Both the position numbers and the translations under genes were made by a program. Shown here piece by piece: positions 1-5,324 of a stretch of DNA of 7,241 bases. The first letter of the stretch is position 1; the number at the start of each line of letters is the position of its first letter. The notes under the pieces are model-generated. The model made no database searches. It saw only the letters and a program-made list of their open reading frames with translations, and had not been told where the DNA came from. The stretch is from Desulfobacterales bacterium. GTDB taxonomy: Bacteria; Desulfobacterota; Desulfobacteria; Desulfobacterales; Desulfosalsimonadaceae. Where the stretch lies: NCBI GenBank assembly GCA_007127175.1, contig SKZX01000051.1:1-7241 (forward strand). Reading direction: 5' to 3'.

Positions 1-1020
1 CAGACGGGCCATTCCAGGATTCTGGTGGGGCAGGCGATGGATGACATGGGCAGATACCTGCCGGATAAGTGCCCTCTGGTGGTCATCACCGACGAGAACG
101 TCCGGCGCCTTTACGAAGACCGTTTCCCAAAGGCCGACGACGTTATTGTCATCGGCACCGGTGAGGCGATAAAGACGCTCGATACGGTCCGGGTGATCTA
201 TGAACGCCTGGTTGCCGCCCAGGCGGACCGCTCCGTTTTCCTGCTGGGCATCGGCGGCGGCATCGTCTGCGATGTCACCGGTTTTGTTGCGTCCACCTAC
301 CTGCGCGGGGTGCGTTTCGGCTACATGGCCACGACCCTGCTCGCCCAGGTGGACGCCGGTGTGGGCGGCAAGACCGGCGTCAATTTCATGGGGTACAAGA
401 ACATGGTCGGGACGTTCAACCAGCCGGAGCTGGTTGTCTGCGACCCGCGATTCCTTGCAACCCTTCCGGAAGAAGATCTTGCCTGTGGGTTTGCGGAAAT
501 CGTCAAGCACGCGGCCATTGCCGATATCCAGTACTTTGAAAAACTCGAAGCGTTTGCCGGAAAAGCGGGGGCAGCCGACCCCGAGACCATTGAATCCATT
601 GTTCACCGCTCCGTTTTGATCAAGGCCGATATCGTGAGACGGGATGAAAGGGAAAAAGGGGAGCGCCGGAAGCTCAACTTCGGGCACACCCTGGGTCATG
701 CCCTTGAAAAAACCGCAGGCTTGCGCCATGGGCACGCGGTCAGCATCGGCATGGCGGCTGCTGCAAGGCTTTCCATGGAACAGGGCAGGGTTTCGGCCGA
801 TGATGTGGCGCGGCTGGAAAACCTGCTGGCATCGCTTGACCTGCCCACCCGCGCTGTCATGGATGTGCCAGCCGTGATCGACGCCCTTGCCCGCGACAAG
901 AAGCGGGAAGGGGATCTGATCCATTTCGTGCTGCTCAACGGCATCGGTCATGCGGTAGTGGAACCCATCCGGCTTGACCTTCTGGAGAAGGTCCTTCTGG
1001 AAAAGACCCTTCCGGCCTGA
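1..1020 (+). CDS. aroB: 3-dehydroquinate synthase, 5'-truncated by the window edge
   Basis: This enzyme converts DAHP to 3-dehydroquinate, the second step of the shikimate pathway, in the cytoplasm using NAD+ and a divalent metal. The frame is open from base 1 and the residues before the first GTG (base 25) already look like AroB (GHSRILVG), so the true start lies upstream; perhaps 10-25 residues are missing from a family of about 340-370. Visible motifs are the NAD-binding GIGGGIVCDVTGF, then TTLLAQVDAGVGGKTGVNF, KNMVGTFNQP, GFAEIVKH, NFGHTLGHA and GHAVSIGM. The expected metal ligands are present: Glu at 496-498, His at 685-687 and His at 733-735. Cys replaces the common Gly in GGGxVxD, as I recall for a subgroup of AroB proteins. 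Sugar-phosphate cyclases such as 2-epi-5-epi-valiolone synthase share this fold, but nothing here favours them. The gene ends tail-to-tail with the next gene, 18 bp away. Confidence 0.93.
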   Translation, partial: QTGHSRILVGQAMDDMGRYLPDKCPLVVITDENVRRLYEDRFPKADDVIVIGTGEAIKTLDTVRVIYERLVAAQADRSVFLLGIGGGIVCDVTGFVASTYLRGVRFGYMATTLLAQVDAGVGGKTGVNFMGYKNMVGTFNQPELVVCDPRFLATLPEEDLACGFAEIVKHAAIADIQYFEKLEAFAGKAGAADPETIESIVHRSVLIKADIVRRDEREKGERRKLNFGHTLGHALEKTAGLRHGHAVSIGMAAAARLSMEQGRVSADDVARLENLLASLDLPTRAVMDVPAVIDALARDKKREGDLIHFVLLNGIGHAVVEPIRLDLLEKVLLEKTLPA

Positions 1021-1038
1021 CCGTTACCGGACCGGCCC

Positions 1039-1320
1039 TTACCCGACTGAAAAACGGGGGTTTGTGATGCGCTCGCTTTTGCAGCGGGGGCACTTTCCCG
1101 GGCGCTCGGGACGGCTTCTCCGCTTGAATGCATATCCGCATTCAACGCAGGACGCAGGGGTCAGGATCAGTTTTTTCCCCTGGGCTGAGAGGGTTTTTTC
1201 AATGTGGGTCATATGCCCATAGACTTCCTTTTCCCTTATACCCAGAAGCTGCGAGATTTCCCGCACGTCATGGTCCCCGTTTTCCAGGACCGTGATGATC
1301 TGCTGCCGGATCGTTGACAT
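1039..1320 (-). CDS. Small HTH plus zinc-ribbon protein, predicted transcriptional regulator
   Basis: A 93-residue protein. Residues 1-45 look like a winged-helix or HTH segment (MSTIRQQIITVLENGDHDVREISQLLGI), followed by a C-terminal zinc ribbon with CVEC (Cys58, Cys61) and CPRC (Cys77, Cys80) spaced to bind one zinc. This layout matches the conserved family of HTH domains fused to a Zn-ribbon (COG3357 as I recall it); the DNA target is unknown. It is the second gene of a leftward unit: the patatin-like gene ends 11 nt upstream. The AGGGA ribosome site (1329-1333, read on the minus strand) overlaps that gene's TAG stop and sits 8 nt before the ATG, so translation is probably coupled. It may control the lipase unit or act elsewhere. 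The role is inferred only from domain layout. Confidence 0.8.
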   Translation of the reverse strand: MSTIRQQIITVLENGDHDVREISQLLGIREKEVYGHMTHIEKTLSAQGKKLILTPASCVECGYAFKRRSRPERPGKCPRCKSERITNPRFSVG

Positions 1321-1331
1321 GAAACCGGTCC

Positions 1332-2249
1332 CTAAAACGAAGATTTCAGCTGCATTTTTGCGTTCACGTACCCTTCATTGATAAGGGTCTCCGCCTGTTT
1401 TCTTGAATAATTGAACATGGATGCGAGCCCCAGCATTTTCGGCGGGGCAACAACGCGGAGCGTCGATCCGCCGAGGGCGAGATTCAGCCGCGGTGACTGG
1501 TAAGGCGGGGTTTCAAAAACGTCGGCCTCCGGCGTGTTCTGCCAGGCAGTGTCCGGAAGCTGCGCCATAAAGGAGCCGATCAGCACGTGCTCCACCGTGA
1601 GTTCAAACACGTGCGCCTGTTTTTTCGGCTCTTTGACGTCGAAAATGCCGGCCGGGGAGTTGAGGACCACAAGGATTTCCTTTGCCTTCCATGCAAGGGC
1701 CGGCGTAAGGGGCGTATTGACCATGAGTCCTGCGTCCCAGTGGGGAACGCCGTCGATATGCTGCCATGGAAAAACCATGGGGATCGCCGTTGCCGCCATG
1801 ATGTGGGGAATATCGATGACTTTATTGGTAAAATACCGGATCTGCCCCGTTTTCATGTTCAGTGCGGTGATCAGGATTCGGGTGGTGCTTTTTCGCAGGG
1901 CGTCGATATCGATATGCTTTTCAAGAATGGCTCGGATACGGCGTGTATCGGCCGGCGGTGCGTAGCGCTGGCTTTTTTTGAGGCTGTTGATAATGCCTTT
2001 GATGGAAAACTGCTTGAGCGTTTTCCGGTCATAGGTGTACCACAGCTCGGCCATTTGTTCCGTGGATACCCCGGTCCCGTAAGCGACCGCGTTGACGGCC
2101 CCGATGGACGTGCCGCACACCAGGTCCGGCTTCCACCCGATCTCGTTGAGGTAGCGGATCACGCCCACATGGTAGGCGCCGCGCGCACCGCCGCCGGAAA
2201 GGATGAGCGCGCGTTCGATGGCTGGTTTTCGGTCCTCTTTTGTCGTCAT
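1332..2249 (-). CDS. Patatin-like phospholipase / serine lipid acyl hydrolase
   Basis: A 305-residue enzyme of the patatin/RssA family, which uses a Ser-Asp dyad to hydrolyse acyl esters of phospholipids or neutral lipids. The oxyanion loop GGGARGAYHVG is at residues 19-29 and the nucleophile elbow GTSIG has Ser48. The catalytic Asp is probably Asp172 in HWDAGLMVNTPL, where the usual Asp-Gly-Gly is Asp-Ala-Gly. No signal peptide or membrane segment is evident, suggesting a cytoplasmic or peripheral enzyme. I chose the ATG at 2249 because family similarity begins about 12 residues later. A GTG at 2381 would add 44 residues of low-complexity, intergenic-looking sequence. The ribosome site is weak (AAAAGAG). 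It is the first gene of a leftward pair with the HTH/zinc-ribbon gene and is divergent from the PHA-regulator-like operon. The substrate cannot be read from the sequence; a role in membrane or storage-lipid turnover is plausible given the neighbours. Confidence 0.9.
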   Translation of the reverse strand: MTTKEDRKPAIERALILSGGGARGAYHVGVIRYLNEIGWKPDLVCGTSIGAVNAVAYGTGVSTEQMAELWYTYDRKTLKQFSIKGIINSLKKSQRYAPPADTRRIRAILEKHIDIDALRKSTTRILITALNMKTGQIRYFTNKVIDIPHIMAATAIPMVFPWQHIDGVPHWDAGLMVNTPLTPALAWKAKEILVVLNSPAGIFDVKEPKKQAHVFELTVEHVLIGSFMAQLPDTAWQNTPEADVFETPPYQSPRLNLALGGSTLRVVAPPKMLGLASMFNYSRKQAETLINEGYVNAKMQLKSSF

Positions 2250-2271
2250 GGTTGCATACTCTTTTGGTTTC

Positions 2272-2281
2272 AGGTTGCAGG
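2272..2281 (-). repeat. Inverted single copy of the heptamer-array core
   Basis: On the minus strand this reads CCTGCAACCT, identical to segments of the heptamer array at 2442-2451 and 2456-2465 on the plus strand. A shorter GCAACC also abuts the patatin-like ATG at 2250-2255 on the minus strand. The shared 10-mer in inverted orientation on both sides of the divergent region could be a relic of the repeat or a shared protein-binding site. Chance cannot be excluded. Confidence 0.4.
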
Positions 2282-2376
2282 GCTTGCCCGGTCCGGGGGT
2301 GAAAAACCGTTCAGGCGGTATCTGTGCATCATATCTGGCGATGCGCCGTTTTGCGGTTAATTGTTTTATACAATGC

Positions 2377-2405
2377 TTCACTTGCTGCGTGATTTATTTT
2401 ACAAT
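2377..2405 (+). promoter_or_regulatory. Candidate sigma-70 promoter for the PHA-regulator/ArsA operon
   Basis: A -35-like TTCACT (2377-2382; 4 of 6 to TTGACA) and a -10-like TACAAT (2400-2405; 5 of 6 to TATAAT) are separated by 17 bp in an AT-rich segment. Transcription would begin near 2412, placing the heptamer array inside a leader of about 100 nt. It is a consensus match only, and the region is AT-rich enough for chance hits. Confidence 0.4.
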
Positions 2406-2430
2406 ACATACCATACAACCCGTATAGCTT

Positions 2431-2500
2431 ACAACTTGCAACCTGCAACCTACAACCTGCAACCTACAACTTATAACCTACAACTTACAACCTACAACCC
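2431..2500 (+). repeat. Tandem heptamer array, ten 7-bp units
   Basis: Ten consecutive 7-bp units fit the pattern RCAACYT: ACAACTT, GCAACCT, GCAACCT, ACAACCT, GCAACCT, ACAACTT, ATAACCT, ACAACTT, ACAACCT, ACAACCC. Weaker heptamer-like units (for example ACAACCC at 2415-2421) precede it. The array ends one base before the ribosome site of the next gene. One strand is nearly free of G, so a transcript would be unstructured. It resembles the short tandem heptamer repeats found between genes in several bacterial groups. Unit number could vary by slippage. Confidence 0.92.
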
Positions 2501-2501
2501 C

Positions 2502-2505
2502 GGAG
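2502..2505 (+). promoter_or_regulatory. Ribosome binding site fixing the PHA-regulator-like start
   Basis: GGAG lies 8 nt before the ATG at 2514. This favours that start over the in-frame TTG (2361) or ATG (2373), which would force the heptamer array to be translated as a Thr-Tyr-Asn-Leu-Gln-type peptide repeat. Confidence 0.75.
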
Positions 2506-2513
2506 AATCGCTC

Positions 2514-3122
2514 ATGCGCCGCATCAAGCGTTATGCCAACGGCAGGTTCTATGATACCATGGAAAAACGATATATCACCCGGGACGCGATCATCCAACTG
2601 GCCGATGAAGGCGAAAACGTCGCCATCGTGGAAACCCGAACCGGCGATGATATCACGGGCCGCATCCTTTCCGGGGAGGGGGGCTCGGGGCCGGACCCGG
2701 GTGAAACAATCGAAAACCTTCTGGCCTGGTTTTTCAAGCGGGGGGAGGACGTTTTTACGGAAGCCCGGTCGTTTTGGGAATCGGTCCGCCGGAATTTTTC
2801 TGAAATGCCCCAAGACGAACTGGACCAGCTCCTTGCCGCATTGAAAAATCCCAAAATACCGGAAAGGGAAGACCCCAGCAGCTCGGCCGAAGAAATCGAA
2901 CGGCATCTGGAATCTATATATGAGCGGCTTTGCGTTACTGTTGACCGGCGAATCGATGCGGCGCTGAAGCGCCTGAACCTGGCCGGCCGGGACGAAATCC
3001 TGGATCTGGGCGCGCGCATGGAGGCCCTCATTGATAGAATGGATGCCATGGAAAGCGGCGGCCCTGGAAAAAAAGTGAAAAAATCAAAAAAACCGGCCGT
3101 GCGGAAGGTGGATAAGGGGTGA
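2514..3122 (+). CDS. PHA-synthesis-regulator DNA-binding domain fused to a phasin-like C-terminus
   Basis: A 202-residue protein. Residues 1-52 (MRRIKRYANGRFYDT, then RYITRDAIIQLADEGENV and TGDDITGRIL) match the PHB/PHA-accumulation-regulator DNA-binding domain of PhaR-type repressors, which bind DNA and sense polyhydroxyalkanoate granules. Residues about 65-112 are helical and acidic. Residues about 124-180 (VDRRIDAALKRLNL, then RDEILDLGARMEALIDRMDAM) resemble the conserved helix of PHA-granule phasins. Residues 185-202 form a Lys-rich basic tail like those of PhaF-type phasins. Typical PhaR proteins carry a different C-terminal domain, so this looks like a regulator/phasin hybrid. No PHA synthase is visible in the window, so the PHA link rests on homology. 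The TGA overlaps the GTG of the first ATPase gene by 4 bp, indicating translational coupling. By analogy with PhaR it may regulate its own promoter. Confidence 0.85.
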   Translation: MRRIKRYANGRFYDTMEKRYITRDAIIQLADEGENVAIVETRTGDDITGRILSGEGGSGPDPGETIENLLAWFFKRGEDVFTEARSFWESVRRNFSEMPQDELDQLLAALKNPKIPEREDPSSSAEEIERHLESIYERLCVTVDRRIDAALKRLNLAGRDEILDLGARMEALIDRMDAMESGGPGKKVKKSKKPAVRKVDKG

Positions 3123-4180
3123 GCGGAAAAACGGGGAAAGAGCGGTTCCGGCCGATGTCGACAGGCGTCATGCACCCGGACATTGCCCGGTTGATCGGTC
3201 GCCGCCTGGTGCTGGTCATGGGTAAAGGCGGCACCGGCAAGACCACGGTCTCACTGGCGCTCGCGTTTGCGGCTGAAAAAGCGGGTAAACGGGTGCTTCT
3301 TGTTGAAACCGAAGAAGGCACGGCCATCGGGCAGGTCTTCGGTAAAACGCAGACCGAAGAAAACCCTGTGCCGGTAACGGAGCTGATCTCCATTGCCCGG
3401 GTGCGCCCCAAAGCCGAAATGACGGCATACACGCAGTTTCATATCAAATCCGGTTTTATTGCAAAGCGCATAACCGGCAGCCGCCTGTTTGACTACCTCG
3501 CCACGGCCACGCCCGGTCTGAAGGAAATCATGACCCTGGGGCGCCTGTGGCGGTGGGAGGCCGCCCGGCAGCCCGACGGCGTGCCTGTCTATGATATTAT
3601 CATTGTTGATGCGCCGGCCACGGGCCATGTGCTCAACCTGCTCCGGCTGCCGAAAACGCTGATCAGCATGATACGGGTCGGCCCCATTGTATCCCAGGTA
3701 AAGCAGCTCGATGTGCTGTTGAAAGACGACCGTAAAACCGCGCTGGCCCTGGTATCGCTTCCTGAAGAACTCCCCATGCGCGAATCACTCGAATTCATGG
3801 GGACTGCCCGCGACGAGACCGGTATTCCGGTCCAGGCGTTTTTCTTAAATGCCGTTTACCCGGATATTTTTTCGTCCCCAAACCCTGAAATACCCTACGA
3901 CGAGCTTTTTTCAGGCGCACCCGGCCGTCTCTGCGGGCCGGTTTCCCGCTGCGCGGCCCTGGATGCGGTGCTCGGAGCGGCCCGGCACCACTACGCGCGC
4001 AGGAAAATACATGAAAAATATCTTGATGCGATCCGTCAGGGGGCGACCTGCCCCGTGGTGGAAATCCCCTTTTTCTTTACAAACCACATGAGCGTCCGTG
4101 AAATCCGGCAGATCGCAGACCAGTGGGCGGCACCGGGGGCGCGGCCCGAAGGTGTGCCGGAAGGCGACTGCGATGCTTGA
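3119..4180 (+). CDS. ArsA/Get3-family ATPase, first of a pair (signature Lys kept, switch I diverged)
   Basis: A P-loop ATPase of the SIMIBI class (ArsA/Get3/MinD-like), 353 residues. The deviant Walker A KGGTGKTT is at residues 36-43 with the signature Lys36 present. The switch II segment DAPATGH is at 164-170, matching the Get3-type Asp-x-x-x-Thr-Gly-His. Switch I, normally Asp-Pro-Ala, reads ETEEGTAIGQVFG (63-75). There is no Get3 CxxC zinc pair and no ArsA-like set of arsenite cysteines (Cys272, Cys278, Cys311 and Cys351 only), and the protein is a single ATPase half. The GTG start overlaps the previous stop by 4 bp (GTGA); ATGs at 3155 and 3170 are alternatives and would remove 12 or 17 residues before the conserved core. 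It overlaps the next gene by 8 bp. It probably partners with that paralogue, as the adjacent mycobacterial Get3-like pair (Rv3679/Rv3680) is thought to. Arsenite export is not supported. Confidence 0.88.
   Translation: MSGKTGKERFRPMSTGVMHPDIARLIGRRLVLVMGKGGTGKTTVSLALAFAAEKAGKRVLLVETEEGTAIGQVFGKTQTEENPVPVTELISIARVRPKAEMTAYTQFHIKSGFIAKRITGSRLFDYLATATPGLKEIMTLGRLWRWEAARQPDGVPVYDIIIVDAPATGHVLNLLRLPKTLISMIRVGPIVSQVKQLDVLLKDDRKTALALVSLPEELPMRESLEFMGTARDETGIPVQAFFLNAVYPDIFSSPNPEIPYDELFSGAPGRLCGPVSRCAALDAVLGAARHHYARRKIHEKYLDAIRQGATCPVVEIPFFFTNHMSVREIRQIADQWAAPGARPEGVPEGDCDA
4159..4164 (+). promoter_or_regulatory. Ribosome binding site of the second ATPase gene, inside the first
   Basis: GGAAGG lies within the end of the upstream coding sequence, 8 nt before the ATG at 4173. 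It supports this ATG over the upstream in-frame ATG at 4098 and implies translation coupled to the first ATPase. Confidence 0.7.
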
Positions 4181-5318
4181 AAACCTTGGCAAACCGGGGG
4201 GGCCGAGGATCGTTGTCTGCTGCGGCAGCGGCGGCGTCGGGAAAACGACGGTTTCCGCCGCCATCGGCCTTTACGGCGCCCTTTCAGGGCTGAAAACCAT
4301 TGTATTGACCATTGATCCGGCACGCCGGCTTTCTGATGTGCTGGGGATCGGTGAATTCAGTGACAAGGCCGGCCGGGTCTCCCTGGCGTCCTTTGAAAAC
4401 GCGCAGGGCGAACTTCATGCCATGATGCTCGATGCCAAGCGCACATTTGATCAACTGGTCGACAGGTACGCGCCCGGGGACATGAAGCACCGGATCCTTT
4501 CCAACCGGTATTACCGGCACCTGTCTGCCAATATGGGCGGGTCCCATGAGTACATGGCAATGGAGAAGCTCTATGAAATACACGAACAGGGGGATTGGGA
4601 CCTGATCGTCCTGGACACGCCGCCCAGCCGCCGGGCGCTGGATTTTCTGGATGCGCCCCGTCGGGTGCTCAACCTCCTGGGGCATCCCTATTTCATGAAG
4701 CTGTTAAGGCCCCGCTCCAGGGTCGGTAAACTGGGGGGCAAGGTTTTCGGCCTGGTCATGACGCCATTTATCAAGGCGGTATCCCAGGTCATCGGCAAAC
4801 AGGCCATGGAGGACCTGGTCGGTTTTTTCTCGCTGTTTAACGATGTCCTGCTCGACGGATTTCAAAAAAGGGCAAAAGCGGTTGAAAACCTGCTTTCAGA
4901 CCCGGCCACCGCTTTTGTCGCCATCACCACGCCCCGGACCTATCCGATGCAGGAAGCCCGCTATTTTTATGATCGCCTGGTGTCGCACGGGATGCCGTTT
5001 CACGGGTTTATCATCAACCGGGTGCACACCGCCGCTGAACCGGACGGCGCCCGGCAGCTTTTGCGCGAGCTTTACGACAAAAATGTTCTGCCCCGTGAGA
5101 TGATCCGCCAGATCGAGGCCGCATCCCTTCTGTATTATCAACTCGCCAAAAGCGACAGAAAGGTGATCCGGGCGTTTGCCAGGGAAACAGATGCCGGGAT
5201 TCCAATCGTGGAAATTCCCATGGAAGATGCCGAGGTGTGCGATATGGCCGGTTTGCTCCGGATCGGCAGGGCCGTTGCACAGGGGGGTAACCCATCGGGC
5301 ATGGGGCGGGGCGCATAA
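4173..5318 (+). CDS. ArsA/Get3-family ATPase, second of a pair (switch I kept, signature Lys lost)
   Basis: A 381-residue paralogue of the preceding ATPase. The P-loop reads CCGSGGVGKTT (residues 16-26): the catalytic Lys24 and Thr25-Thr26 are intact, but Ser19 replaces the signature lysine typical of deviant Walker A proteins. Switch I, TIDPARRLSDVLG (Asp48), is canonical for ArsA/Get3. The Walker B/switch II region is DLIVLDTPPS (Asp148), without Thr-Gly-His. Residues about 165-235 are helix-rich with hydrophobic stretches (GLVMTPFIKAVSQVIG), in the position where Get3 forms its client-binding subdomain. Both paralogues end in a similar VEIP segment (residues 357-360 here). A CCGSGGVGKTT P-loop is, as I recall, typical of the second member of mycobacterial and deltaproteobacterial ATPase pairs. 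The start at 4173 has a good ribosome site and overlaps the first ATPase by 8 bp. It is the last gene of the operon and ends 6 bp from the convergent acyltransferase. Confidence 0.88.
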   Translation: MLENLGKPGGPRIVVCCGSGGVGKTTVSAAIGLYGALSGLKTIVLTIDPARRLSDVLGIGEFSDKAGRVSLASFENAQGELHAMMLDAKRTFDQLVDRYAPGDMKHRILSNRYYRHLSANMGGSHEYMAMEKLYEIHEQGDWDLIVLDTPPSRRALDFLDAPRRVLNLLGHPYFMKLLRPRSRVGKLGGKVFGLVMTPFIKAVSQVIGKQAMEDLVGFFSLFNDVLLDGFQKRAKAVENLLSDPATAFVAITTPRTYPMQEARYFYDRLVSHGMPFHGFIINRVHTAAEPDGARQLLRELYDKNVLPREMIRQIEAASLLYYQLAKSDRKVIRAFARETDAGIPIVEIPMEDAEVCDMAGLLRIGRAVAQGGNPSGMGRGA

Positions 5319-5324
5319 CGGGCC

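Noticed and set aside
1000..1040. Possible terminator between aroB and the convergent zinc-ribbon gene
   Set aside because: Only short GC-rich partial complementarities are visible and no T-run follows on either strand.
1587..2360. 257-residue plus-strand frame antisense to the lipase gene
   Set aside because: The strand opposite holds a clear patatin-family protein with catalytic motifs. The antisense translation has no recognisable domain and is a product of GC-biased codon use.
2250..2381. 44-residue upstream extension of the patatin-like protein from a GTG
   Set aside because: It has no family similarity, an unconvincing ribosome site and intergenic-like composition, and would overlap the repeat core and the promoter region.
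2431..2500. CRISPR-like reading of the repeat array
   Set aside because: Units are 7 bp and contiguous, without spacers, and no cas genes are present.
2361..2513. In-frame 51-residue extension of the PHA-regulator-like gene through the heptamer array
   Set aside because: The extension is a translated DNA repeat with no family similarity, whereas the conserved domain begins exactly at the ATG at 2514, which has a good ribosome site. Kept only as an alternative in the repeat finding.
2549..3175. 208-residue minus-strand frame opposite the PHA-regulator-like gene
   Set aside because: It is Ser/Arg-rich and low in complexity, and lies antisense to a gene with a recognisable domain.
3119..5318. 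Arsenite-export (arsA) annotation of the two ATPases
   Set aside because: Neither protein has the ArsA two-domain layout or its arsenite-binding cysteine set, and no arsB, arsC, arsD or arsR gene is nearby.
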